Part shown: in pieces, positions 26,604 to 34,460 of the stretch
Numbering within the stretch: position 1 is the first letter of the stretch
Layout of the letters: each line of letters opens with the position of its first letter
NCBI RefSeq assembly: GCF_006265115.1
Contig: NZ_SMDR01000001.1
Location: 496,001-560,000, forward strand
Origin: Arenimonas terrae
GTDB lineage: Bacteria; Pseudomonadota; Gammaproteobacteria; Xanthomonadales; Xanthomonadaceae
Direction: 5' to 3'
DNA: 64,000 bases
Program-made: the position numbers and the translations under genes
Notes under the pieces: model-generated
What the model was told of the DNA's origin: nothing
Database searches by the model: none
The model's input: the letters and a program-made list of their open reading frames with translations, nothing else

Positions 26604-27962
26604 ATGCTGCGGCGCTACGCCTGGCTGGTCGGGCTGCCGCTGACGCTTGGCCTGGCCTGGCTGCTGTGGGTCGCCGCGCCCGTGGGGTTCGCGCCGGGAG
26701 TCGCGGCACCGCCGGTGCCCGACGCCACCTCCGCACTGGCGCAGCCGCTGCCGCGCTTCCTGCTCCAGCTGCTGGTGGTGCTGGCGGCGGCGAAGTTCGC
26801 CGGTGCGCTGATGCGGCGAATCGGGCAGCCGGCAGTGATCGGCGAGATGCTGGCCGGCATCGTGCTCGGGCCCTCGCTGCTGGGCTGGGCCTGGCCGGGC
26901 CTGCATGCGGCGGTTTTCCCGGCGGATGGCCTGGGCGCGTTCAAGCTGGTCAGCCAGCTCGGCGTGCTGGTCTTCATGTTCGCGGCCGGCGCCGAGTTCG
27001 AGCTCTCGCGTCTGCGCGGCCAGCGGCGCCTGGCCCTGGTGGTCGGCCATGCCGGCATCGCCCTGCCCTTCCTGCTCGGGCTGCTGCTGGCCTGGCCGCT
27101 CGCCGCGGCCTACGCGCCGGCCGGGACAGACTTCATCGCCTTCGCGCTTTTCCTGGGCGTGGCGTTGAGTGTCACCGCCTTCCCCGTCCTGCTGCGCATC
27201 ATCGAGGAGCGCGGTTACCGCGGACTTCCCGTGGCGACGCTGGCCATCGCCTGCGCAGCGGTCAGCGATGCCAGCGCCTGGGCCATCCTCGGCGCCGTGG
27301 TCGCATGGACGCAGAGCCAGGGCCCCGGCCACCTGCTCCTGAACCTGGGCCTGAGCGCCGCACTGGCCTGGGCGCTGCTGGGACCGCTGCGCGCGCGCCT
27401 GACGCGCCAGGGCGAGCATGCGTCGCCGCCCGCGGCGATGGTCGGGCTGATCCTGATGGCGCTGGCCTGCGCCCTGGTCACCGAGCTGATCGGCCTGCAC
27501 CTGCTGTTCGGCGCTTTCCTCGCCGGGCTCGCGGTGTCCGGTTCGCCGGCCCTGCGCGACATCGTCACCCAGCGCATCGAACCCTTCGCCGTGGTCGTGC
27601 TGCTGCCGCTGTTTTTCGCCAGCACCGGCCTGGCCACCCGCGTGGACCTGCTCAGCGGCAGCGAATGGCTGCTCTGCCTGGGCCTTACCGGTGTCGCGAC
27701 GCTGGGCAAGCTCGGCGGCACGGTGCTGGCCGCGCGCTGGTGCGGCGTGGTGCCGGCCGACGCCTGGCGGCTCGGCATCCTGATGAACACGCGCGGGCTG
27801 ATGGAGCTGATCGTGCTGTCGCTGGGCTACGAGCTGGGCCTGATCGACCAGCGCCTGTACGCGATCCTCGTGCTGGTGGCGATCATCACCACGGTGCTCA
27901 CCGGCCCGCTGCTGGGCTGGCTGGACCGGAGCGCCGGGCGGACTCAGTCGGCCGCGACGTAG
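26604..27962 (+). CDS. Kef-type cation:proton antiporter (CPA2)
   Basis: The 452-residue protein is almost entirely membrane helices (12-13) with CPA2 signatures: IGQPAVIGEMLAGIVLGPSLLG, VFMFAAGAEFELSRLRGQ, and the ALSVTAFPVLLRIIEERG ... AAVSDASAWAILG block containing the paired acidic region. The cytosolic TrkA-N/RCK domain of KefB/KefC is absent. Likely role: monovalent cation/H+ exchange. Its last 19 bases overlap the convergent phosphopantetheinyl transferase gene. Confidence 0.88.
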   Translation: MLRRYAWLVGLPLTLGLAWLLWVAAPVGFAPGVAAPPVPDATSALAQPLPRFLLQLLVVLAAAKFAGALMRRIGQPAVIGEMLAGIVLGPSLLGWAWPGLHAAVFPADGLGAFKLVSQLGVLVFMFAAGAEFELSRLRGQRRLALVVGHAGIALPFLLGLLLAWPLAAAYAPAGTDFIAFALFLGVALSVTAFPVLLRIIEERGYRGLPVATLAIACAAVSDASAWAILGAVVAWTQSQGPGHLLLNLGLSAALAWALLGPLRARLTRQGEHASPPAAMVGLILMALACALVTELIGLHLLFGAFLAGLAVSGSPALRDIVTQRIEPFAVVVLLPLFFASTGLATRVDLLSGSEWLLCLGLTGVATLGKLGGTVLAARWCGVVPADAWRLGILMNTRGLMELIVLSLGYELGLIDQRLYAILVLVAIITTVLTGPLLGWLDRSAGRTQSAAT

Positions 27963-28627
27963 GTCCAGTGGCTGGCGGGCAGGCCTTCGGGAAGCCCGCG
28001 CGCCTGCGGCACCAGTCCGGGCCATCCCGCCAGCGCCAGGGCGCCGGTGTCGCCGAGCGGCCAGACGCGGGCTTCGGCAAGCGCGGCGTCACTGCGTCGC
28101 GAACTGACGCGGCGGGCCTGCGTCGCCTGCAGGCCTTCGCCGCCGCGTTTTCCGCGCGCTTCCTTCAGGGCCCAGAACACGTAGAACAGTCGCTCGCGCT
28201 CGGCGCCCGCTTCGACTTCGAGCAGGCGCGCGATCTCGTCGGGTGCGAACAGGTAGCGGGCCAGCGCCATCACGTCGCGCGGCCGGCGCGGCAGCTCCAG
28301 GTCCAGGCCGATCGGCTGCGCCGCCACGGCGGCAGCCAGGTGTTCGCCGCTGTGGCTCAGCGTCGCCCAGGCGCGGACACCACCGCGCAGCAGCTGCGGA
28401 CGCGGGCCGGCCTCGTCGTCCCAGCGCCACTGCGCCGGCTCGCCGCCGAAGGCCCGCGCCGACAGCACGCGCGCCAGCCAGTGGCCGGCGAGGTACTGGC
28501 GCCGGCGCAGCGATGCCTGGATGCCGAGCAGCCGCGTCTGTTCGGCCGGGCTCAGCCAGCCTTCGACCGCGTCCGGAAGCGCGGACGCGGCGAGCGTGGT
28601 GACTTCGAGCAGGCAGGTCTCGGCCAA
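27944..28627 (-). CDS. 4'-phosphopantetheinyl transferase, Sfp-type (pigment cluster)
   Basis: The 227-residue protein carries Sfp-type motifs: ATLSHSGEHLAAAVA, IGLDLELPRRPRD (Mg-binding acidic residues) and FYVFWALKEARGKRGGEGL. It would attach phosphopantetheine to the two acyl carrier proteins of the operon. It is the last gene of the aryl-polyene operon, 13 bases after the preceding gene. The start is TTG at 28627; no better start is visible. The 3' end overlaps the convergent antiporter gene. Confidence 0.87.
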   Translation of the reverse strand: MAETCLLEVTTLAASALPDAVEGWLSPAEQTRLLGIQASLRRRQYLAGHWLARVLSARAFGGEPAQWRWDDEAGPRPQLLRGGVRAWATLSHSGEHLAAAVAAQPIGLDLELPRRPRDVMALARYLFAPDEIARLLEVEAGAERERLFYVFWALKEARGKRGGEGLQATQARRVSSRRSDAALAEARVWPLGDTGALALAGWPGLVPQARGLPEGLPASHWTYVAAD

Positions 28628-28640
28628 GGGCTGGCCGGCC

Positions 28641-29051
28641 TCAGAGCGCCGCGACGCGGGCGCTGATGTCCTGCGCCAGGTTCGCGACCCACTGGTGGTA
28701 CTTCGGATGGATGTAGGCCTGGCCGCGGCGCTCCTTGTAGTTGAGGTTCTCGCTCGAGACGTACTCGATCTGGAAACCCTGCGGGTCGTAGACGACGGCG
28801 ACGACGACCGTGTGCTTGCCGCGGATGACGTTGCGCAGGACCATGCGGCCCGGCGCTTCTTCGATCAGCTGCCAGCCGCGCAGGGCGCCCGCGCCGGCGA
28901 TCGCGCCGCGCAGGGTGTCCGGGGCCGGCGTCCTGCCCGCGGGGCCGACGAAGAGCACGCGCTGCGGCGGCTCGAGCTTGTCGGTCTTGGCGGCGGCCAG
29001 CGGCGCGGCCAGGGCCAGGGTCAGGGACAGCAGCAGGATCGGCAGCTTCAT
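28641..29051 (-). CDS. Small periplasmic protein of the aryl-polyene operon, unknown function
   Basis: The 136-residue product has a clear signal peptide (KLPILLLSLTLALAAPLAAA) and a compact mixed domain (GWQLIEEAPGRMVLRNVIRGKHTVVVAVVYD, NYKERRGQAYIHPKYHQWV). I do not recognise a named family. It sits between a ketosynthase and the phosphopantetheinyl transferase with gaps of 28 and 13 bases, so a periplasmic role in pigment handling or attachment is inferred. It may interact with the LolA-like or DUF3261 proteins of the same operon. Confidence 0.75.
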   Translation of the reverse strand: MKLPILLLSLTLALAAPLAAAKTDKLEPPQRVLFVGPAGRTPAPDTLRGAIAGAGALRGWQLIEEAPGRMVLRNVIRGKHTVVVAVVYDPQGFQIEYVSSENLNYKERRGQAYIHPKYHQWVANLAQDISARVAAL

Positions 29052-29079
29052 CGGCGGTTCTCGCAGGCGTGTGGAGGGA

Positions 29080-30309
29080 TCAGTGGGGCCAGCGGCGCAG
29101 CACCAGCGAGGTGTTGATGCCGCCGAAGGCGAAGTTGTTGCTCATCGCGAACTCGCCGTCGATGCGGCGGCCGTCGCCGGTCAGGTAATCGAGCGCACCG
29201 CAGCGCGGGTCGACGTCCCGGAGGTTGAGCGTGGGGTGGAACCAGCCCTCGCGCAGCATCTCCAGCGTCACCCAGGCTTCGAGCGCGCCGCAGGCGCCGA
29301 GGGTGTGGCCGGTGTAGCTCTTGAGCGAGCTGATCGGCATCCGTTCGCCGAACACCGCATGCGTGGCCGTGGTCTCGGCGATGTCGCCGTGGTCGGTGGC
29401 GGTGCCGTGGGCGTTGACGTAGCTGATCGCCTCCGGCGCCAGGCCGGCGTCGTCGAGCGCCTGGCGCATGGCCACCGCCATGGTCGCGGCGTTGGGCTGG
29501 GTGACGTGCTGGCCGTCGCTGTTGGTGCCGTAGCCGACGATCTCGGCATGGATGGTGGCGCCGCGCGCGAGCGCATGCTCCAGGTCTTCCAGCACCAGGG
29601 TGCAGGCGCCCTCGCCCACCACCAGGCCGTCGCGCGCGGCGTCGAAGGGGCGCGGCGTCCGCTCCGGCGTGTCGTTGCGGTTGCTGGTCGCGAACAGCGT
29701 GTCGAACACGGTGGCCGCGGTGACGTCGAGTTCCTCCGAACCGCCGGCCAGCATCGCCACCTGCCGCCCGGCCTTGATCGCCTCGTAGGCGTAGCCGATG
29801 CCCTGGCTGCCCGAGGTGCAGGCGCTGGAGGTGGTGACGATGCGGCCGGTGATGCCGAAGAACACGCCCATGTTCACCGGCGCCGTATGGCTCATCATCT
29901 TGATGTAGGTCGTGGCGTTGATGTACTGCGTATTCATCTCGGCCAGCATGCGGCCGAAGTCGCTCATCGACGAGGGCGTGCCGGCGGAGGAGCCGTAGGA
30001 GATGCCGACGCGGCCGGACTTGAGCACCGGGTCGCCGAGCAGGCCGGCATCGGCCAGGGCGAGCTCGCTGGCGCGCGTCGCCAGCAGCGCCACGCGGCCC
30101 ATGCTGCGCGTGGTCTTGCGGTTGTAGTGCTCGGGCAGCTCGAACGGCGCGCATGGCACGCCCAGGCGGGTGTTCAGGCCCTTGTAGGCGCCCCACTCCG
30201 GGAAGGCGCGGACGGCGTTGCGCCCGGACTTCAGCCAGGCCAGCACCGCCGGCCAGTCGTGGCCCAGCGGGCTGATCGCGCCGCGGCCGGTGATCACGAC
30301 GCGGCGCAT
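29080..30309 (-). CDS. Beta-ketoacyl-ACP synthase, FabF-like (aryl-polyene KS)
   Basis: The 409-residue ketosynthase has the complete Cys-His-His triad: Cys164 (SSACTSGSQG), His301 (NAHGTATDHGD) and His335 (SYTGHTLGACG). It most resembles the KS that pairs with a chain-length factor in aryl-polyene type II systems (ApeO role in Xenorhabdus), extending the polyene by malonyl-ACP units. The ATG at 30309 shares one base with the ketoreductase stop (TGATG). The longer frame upstream is a shadow of the ketoreductase. Confidence 0.92.
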   Translation of the reverse strand: MRRVVITGRGAISPLGHDWPAVLAWLKSGRNAVRAFPEWGAYKGLNTRLGVPCAPFELPEHYNRKTTRSMGRVALLATRASELALADAGLLGDPVLKSGRVGISYGSSAGTPSSMSDFGRMLAEMNTQYINATTYIKMMSHTAPVNMGVFFGITGRIVTTSSACTSGSQGIGYAYEAIKAGRQVAMLAGGSEELDVTAATVFDTLFATSNRNDTPERTPRPFDAARDGLVVGEGACTLVLEDLEHALARGATIHAEIVGYGTNSDGQHVTQPNAATMAVAMRQALDDAGLAPEAISYVNAHGTATDHGDIAETTATHAVFGERMPISSLKSYTGHTLGACGALEAWVTLEMLREGWFHPTLNLRDVDPRCGALDYLTGDGRRIDGEFAMSNNFAFGGINTSLVLRRWPH

Positions 30310-31037
30310 CAGACCATGCCCCCGTTGACCGAAATCACCTGCCGGGTGACGTAGGCGGCCTCGTCCGACATCAGGAAGGACACCACGGCCGCGACCTCCG
30401 CGGGTTTGCCGACACGGCGCAGCGGGATCAACTTCAGCGCTTCGTCGACGATCTCCGCCGGCAGCATCTCGGTCTCGATCAGGCCCGGGGCCACGCAGTT
30501 GACGGTGATCTCGCGCTTGGCCAGCTCCAGGGCCAGCGCCTTGCTGGCGCCGATGATGCCGGCCTTGGCGGCGCTGTAGTTGGTCTGGCCGCGGTTGCCG
30601 GCGATGCCCGATACCGAGGACAGCGTGACGATGCGACCCGGCTGGCGCCGGCGCACCATCGGCATCACCACCGGCTGCAGCACGTTGTAGAACCCGTCGA
30701 GGTTGGTGTGGATCACGTCGTCCCACTCCTCGCCGCTCATCGCCGGGAAGGCGTTGTCGCGGGCGATGCCGGCGTTGCAGACCACGCCGTGGTAGGCGCC
30801 GTGGGCTTCGATGTCGGCGTTCAGTGCGGCCGCGCAGCCGGCGCGGTCGGCGACGTCGAAGCGGATCACGCGGGCGGCGCGGCCCAGTGCGGCCACTTCG
30901 GCGGCGACGGCCTCGGCTTCGTCGATGCGGCTGCGGCAGTGCACGACGATGTCGAAACCATCGCGCGCCAGGCGCAGCGCGATCGCGCGGCCGATGCCGC
31001 GGCTGGCGCCGGTGACGAGTACGGAACGGGCGGTCAT
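30309..31037 (-). CDS. 3-ketoacyl-ACP reductase (FabG-like SDR, aryl-polyene KR)
   Basis: The 242-residue classical SDR has GASRGIGRAIALRLA near the N-terminus, CNAG, catalytic Ser in TLSSVSGIAGNRG and YSAAKAG, and the FabG-like C-terminus YVTRQVISVNGGMV. It would reduce the beta-keto group during polyene assembly (ApeQ role). It overlaps the dehydratase stop by ATGA and the ketosynthase start by one base. Confidence 0.92.
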   Translation of the reverse strand: MTARSVLVTGASRGIGRAIALRLARDGFDIVVHCRSRIDEAEAVAAEVAALGRAARVIRFDVADRAGCAAALNADIEAHGAYHGVVCNAGIARDNAFPAMSGEEWDDVIHTNLDGFYNVLQPVVMPMVRRRQPGRIVTLSSVSGIAGNRGQTNYSAAKAGIIGASKALALELAKREITVNCVAPGLIETEMLPAEIVDEALKLIPLRRVGKPAEVAAVVSFLMSDEAAYVTRQVISVNGGMV

Positions 31038-31495
31038 GAGTTCGGATTCCCCAGGTAGGCGTCGGCGTCCGGCGGTTCGTAGACCGAGACGTTGGCGGTG
31101 GCGATTTCCTCGTCGCCGTCGAGGATGCGGCAGGCGAACAGGCCCAGGCCGTTGTCGCCGAACAGTTCGCAGACGGCCTCCACGCGCAGGCGCAGGCCGA
31201 ACGGCAGCACCTCGCGGTGCGCCTGGTAGCGGCGGGTGCCGAGCAGGAAGCCGGGCTTGACGCCCTCGCCCCGCGTCAGCGCCCGCCCGCCGGCCCAGGC
31301 GGCGATGCACTGGGCCATGTATTCGATGCCGGCCCAGGCCGGCACGCCGTCGGCTTCGGCCAGCAGGTGGTCGTCGCGCACCACGGCCTCGACCGATACC
31401 GACTGCTCGTCGCAGTGCAGCACGCGGTCGATCCACAGCATGCCGCCGCGGTGCGGCACCATGCGCTCGACGGCGGCGTCGCGCGGATCGTTCAT
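31034..31495 (-). CDS. Hotdog-fold 3-hydroxyacyl-ACP dehydratase (ApeP-like)
   Basis: The 153-residue protein starts MNDPRDAAVERMVPHRGGMLWIDRV, the signature of the COG4706-type hotdog dehydratases in aryl-polyene clusters, and contains WAGIEYMAQCIAAWAGGRAL. In the Xenorhabdus pathway such a protein (ApeP) works with a second hotdog protein (ApeI) as a heterodimer; the second one here is fused to the ligase at 41058-42746. Start and stop overlap the neighbours by 4 bases each. Confidence 0.87.
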   Translation of the reverse strand: MNDPRDAAVERMVPHRGGMLWIDRVLHCDEQSVSVEAVVRDDHLLAEADGVPAWAGIEYMAQCIAAWAGGRALTRGEGVKPGFLLGTRRYQAHREVLPFGLRLRVEAVCELFGDNGLGLFACRILDGDEEIATANVSVYEPPDADAYLGNPNS

Positions 31496-32676
31496 CCGGC
31501 CCCCAGCACGAGGGCGGCATTGCTGCCGCCGAAGGCGAAGGACTGGCTGAGCACGTGGCGCAGCGGCGCATCGGCGCGTTGGCCCGGAGCCACCAGGCTG
31601 ACTGGCGCGAGCGCCTCGTCGGCAGCGCCGTCCCACCAGTGCGGCGGCAGCGCGCGGCCGCCGTGGCGGGTCAAGGCGATCCAGCACAGGGCGGCTTCGA
31701 TCGCGCCGGCGGCGCCCAGGGTGTGGCCGGTCAGCGGCTTGGTCGAACTGCAGGGCGTGCCGGTGCCGAAGACGCGGGCCATCACGCCGGCTTCCATCGC
31801 GTCGTTCTGCGGCGTCGCCGTGCCGTGCAGGTTCACGTAGCCGATGTCGGCCGGCCGCAGGCCGGCGCGCTGCAGGGCTTCGCGGATGGCGCGCTCGGGC
31901 CCGTGGCCTTCGGGTTCGGGGGCGGACATGTGGTGGGCGTCGGAACTTTCGCCCCAGCCCGCCAGGCGCACCGGGCCCGGCTCGCGCGTCATCAGGAACA
32001 GCGCCGCGCCTTCGCCGATGTTGATGCCGTTGCGATGGCGCGAGAACGGGTTGCAGCGCTGCGCCGACACCGAACCCAGCGCGCTGAAACCGGCGACGGT
32101 GAACTCGCACAGCGAATCGGCGCCGCCGGCGATCACCGCGTCGGCCAGGCCGGCGCGCAGCAGGCGCGCGCCCGAAGCCAGGGCCTTGGCGCTGGAGGAA
32201 CAGGCGGTGGAGATCACGTGCGCGGTCCCACGCAGGCCCAGTTCGGCGGCGAGGTAGCGCGCCGGCGTACCCATTTCCTGCTGGGCGTAGTGGAAACCCT
32301 CGGGCCAATGGCCGTCGCGCGGAAAGCTCCGGTGGGCGGCTTCGCTTTCGCCCACGCCGGAGGTGCTGGTGCCCATCACCACGGCGACCCGGTCCGCGCC
32401 GTAGCGGGCGATGGCCTGTTCGACGGCGGCGCGGATCGGCGCCAGCGCCAGCGCGACCAGGGCGTTGTTGCGGCCGCGCAATGCGACCGGCTGCTCCGCG
32501 AGCTCCGGCAGCTCGCCCGGCACCCGGCCCAGCGCCAGCGCCCGGCCCGGCGTGACCGATTCGGAAAGCGCCACGCCGCGCGGCGCATCGGCGGCGAACA
32601 GCGCGGCGGCCACGGCATCGACGTCGCGGCCCAGGGCGCAGGTCAGGCCCAGCTGGTTGAGAAAGACCGGGCTCAC
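31492..32676 (-). CDS. Beta-ketoacyl-ACP synthase, second ketosynthase of the cluster
   Basis: The 394-residue protein has all three catalytic residues: Cys159 (STACSSSAKAL), His284 (NLHGTATPQND) and His318 (PLTGHTLGAAG). It is the ApeR-like ketosynthase expected besides the KS/chain-length-factor pair. The start is GTG at 32676, overlapping the DUF3261 gene stop as GTGA; the stop overlaps the dehydratase start. Confidence 0.9.
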   Translation of the reverse strand: MSPVFLNQLGLTCALGRDVDAVAAALFAADAPRGVALSESVTPGRALALGRVPGELPELAEQPVALRGRNNALVALALAPIRAAVEQAIARYGADRVAVVMGTSTSGVGESEAAHRSFPRDGHWPEGFHYAQQEMGTPARYLAAELGLRGTAHVISTACSSSAKALASGARLLRAGLADAVIAGGADSLCEFTVAGFSALGSVSAQRCNPFSRHRNGINIGEGAALFLMTREPGPVRLAGWGESSDAHHMSAPEPEGHGPERAIREALQRAGLRPADIGYVNLHGTATPQNDAMEAGVMARVFGTGTPCSSTKPLTGHTLGAAGAIEAALCWIALTRHGGRALPPHWWDGAADEALAPVSLVAPGQRADAPLRHVLSQSFAFGGSNAALVLGAG

Positions 32677-33212
32677 GGAATCACCGGTACGGAATCGATC
32701 TGCAGCATGTAGCGGTGCCGGTTCTGGCGCAGCACGCGGCGCTGCTCGGAAACTCGCTGCACGTGCGCGACGATTTCGTCGGAGTGCATCAGCTTCCGGC
32801 TTTGCTCCGGTCCGCTGAAGTGCCAGGCCGGCGGCAGCGCGGCATCCACCGCGTCGACGGGCCAGTAGACCAGCTGCAGGTCCGACAACACGCGTTCGGC
32901 CGAAAGCTGCGGAGGCAGCCAGTCGGCCCGCGTCTGGGTCAGGGTGCTGCCGTCCCAGTCCAGGCGCAGCGCGACCTGGCCCTGGGCGTGGATCACCACC
33001 CGCACCGCCTCGGCGTCCACCTCGACCAGTGCGTCCACCACCTGGCGCCGGCCGCCGTGCTCGAAACTCAGGCGCTGCTGCGCGGCCATGCCGCCCGGCA
33101 GTGCCGACGGCGCCAGCCGCAGCAGCGGCACCTCGTCCGGCGGGCCGGGTCGGGCCGGCGGCAGGCAGCCGGCGAGTGCGGCGAGCAGCACGAGGGCGAT
33201 CAGGCGGAGCAC
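32673..33212 (-). CDS. DUF3261-type lipoprotein of the aryl-polyene operon
   Basis: From GTG 33212 the 179-residue product begins VLRLIALVLLAALAGC, a lipoprotein signal with lipobox LAGC, and continues with a beta-rich domain (VLLRLAPS-like start, LSFEHGGRRQVVDALVEVD, DLQLVYWPVDAV). DUF3261 lipoproteins are regular members of aryl-polyene clusters and probably help place the lipid-linked pigment in the outer membrane. The start lies 13 bases inside the preceding gene's end. Confidence 0.8.
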   Translation of the reverse strand: MLRLIALVLLAALAGCLPPARPGPPDEVPLLRLAPSALPGGMAAQQRLSFEHGGRRQVVDALVEVDAEAVRVVIHAQGQVALRLDWDGSTLTQTRADWLPPQLSAERVLSDLQLVYWPVDAVDAALPPAWHFSGPEQSRKLMHSDEIVAHVQRVSEQRRVLRQNRHRYMLQIDSVPVIP

Positions 33213-34441
33213 AGCTGCTCCAGCACCGCCAGGCGGCGCTTGTTCTCGGCGACGTAGGGATTGCTCGTGTCCCAGGCGTAGCCGGCCAGGATCGAACAGA
33301 TCATGCGGCGGATGTCCGGGGTCGGGTTGGGATGGAAGATGATCTTCTGGAAGCCGCCCGCGTACCAGGCCTCCACGAAACAGCGGAAGGTGTCGACGCC
33401 GGCGCGCAGCGGCCGGCCGTAGTCGGCCTCCCAGTCCACCGTCTCGCCAGCGAACTGGCGCTGCAGGCAGGCGCTGGCGAGGCTGGCCGACTTGAAGGCG
33501 ATGGTGACGCCGGACGAGAACACCGGGTCGAGGAACTCGCCGGCATTGCCCAGCAGGGCGTAGTTCTTGCCCCACAGCGATTTCACATTGGCCGAATAGC
33601 CGACGATCTGCCGCGCCGGCGTGTCCCAGTCGGCCTTGGCCAGCAGGCCGGCCAGGTCCGGGTCTTCGCCGACGATCGCCTTCAGGCGCTCGGTCTCGGT
33701 GCCGGCGTACTGCTCGAGGTATTTCGTCTCGGCGACCACGCCCAGCGAGCAGCGGCCGTTGGAAAACGGGATCGTCCAGTACCAGACGTCGTCGTGCCGC
33801 GGATGCACGCTGATCAGGATCTTGTTGCGGTCGAAGGCGGGCGAGCCCGGCGGGATGTTGTCGCGCACGTGGGTGAAGATGGCGCCGCGGGCCGGGAAAC
33901 CCGACGGGCTCTCGAGCTTGAGCAGGCGCGGCAGGATGCGCGCGAAGCCGCTGGCGTCGAGCAGGAACCGCGCCTGCACCTCGTAGGTCTCGCCGTCGGG
34001 CGAACGCACCGTCACGCGCGGCTGGTCGCCGTCCACGTCCACCGCCAGCACCTCGTGCCGGTAGCGGACGGCGGCGCCCAAACGCTCGGCCTCGTCCGCC
34101 AGCACCTTGTCGAAGTCGGCGCGCTGCACCTGGTAGGTGGTGCCCCAGCCCTTGGAGAACTTGTCGCGGAAGTCGAACTGGGTGCGGTGCCCGCCGCGGG
34201 CGAAGGCGGCGCCGTTCTTGTACTGGAAACCGGCCTCGACCACGGCCTGCAGCATGCCCGCTTCCTGGATGTATTCCATGCTCTGCGGCAGCAGGCTCTC
34301 GCCGATCGAGAAGCGGGGGAACTGCTCCTTCTCCAGCATCAGCACCTCCCTGCCCTGCTTGCGCAGCAGGCCCGCCGCCACCGAGCCGGCGGGGCCCGCT
34401 CCGATGATCAGGATCTCGACGTGTTCGGTGCGTAGGCTCAT
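33200..34441 (-). CDS. FAD-dependent oxidoreductase with flavin-halogenase motifs
   Basis: The 413-residue protein has the FAD-binding GAGPAGSVAAGLL (14-26) and FSIGESLLP (44-52). Three features match flavin-dependent halogenases: WYWTIP at 220-225 (WxWxIP motif), FLDPVFSSG at 303-311 (Fx.Px.Sx.G motif), and Lys75 in GFQYKNGAAF, at the place of the catalytic lysine of phenol-type halogenases. Xanthomonadins are brominated, so halogenation of the aryl group is plausible. The same fold also includes reductases such as geranylgeranyl reductase, so activity is not proven. No flavin reductase is encoded nearby. Confidence 0.82.
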   Translation of the reverse strand: MSLRTEHVEILIIGAGPAGSVAAGLLRKQGREVLMLEKEQFPRFSIGESLLPQSMEYIQEAGMLQAVVEAGFQYKNGAAFARGGHRTQFDFRDKFSKGWGTTYQVQRADFDKVLADEAERLGAAVRYRHEVLAVDVDGDQPRVTVRSPDGETYEVQARFLLDASGFARILPRLLKLESPSGFPARGAIFTHVRDNIPPGSPAFDRNKILISVHPRHDDVWYWTIPFSNGRCSLGVVAETKYLEQYAGTETERLKAIVGEDPDLAGLLAKADWDTPARQIVGYSANVKSLWGKNYALLGNAGEFLDPVFSSGVTIAFKSASLASACLQRQFAGETVDWEADYGRPLRAGVDTFRCFVEAWYAGGFQKIIFHPNPTPDIRRMICSILAGYAWDTSNPYVAENKRRLAVLEQLCSA

Positions 34442-34460
34442 GGCGTGCGGTTCTCAGGGT

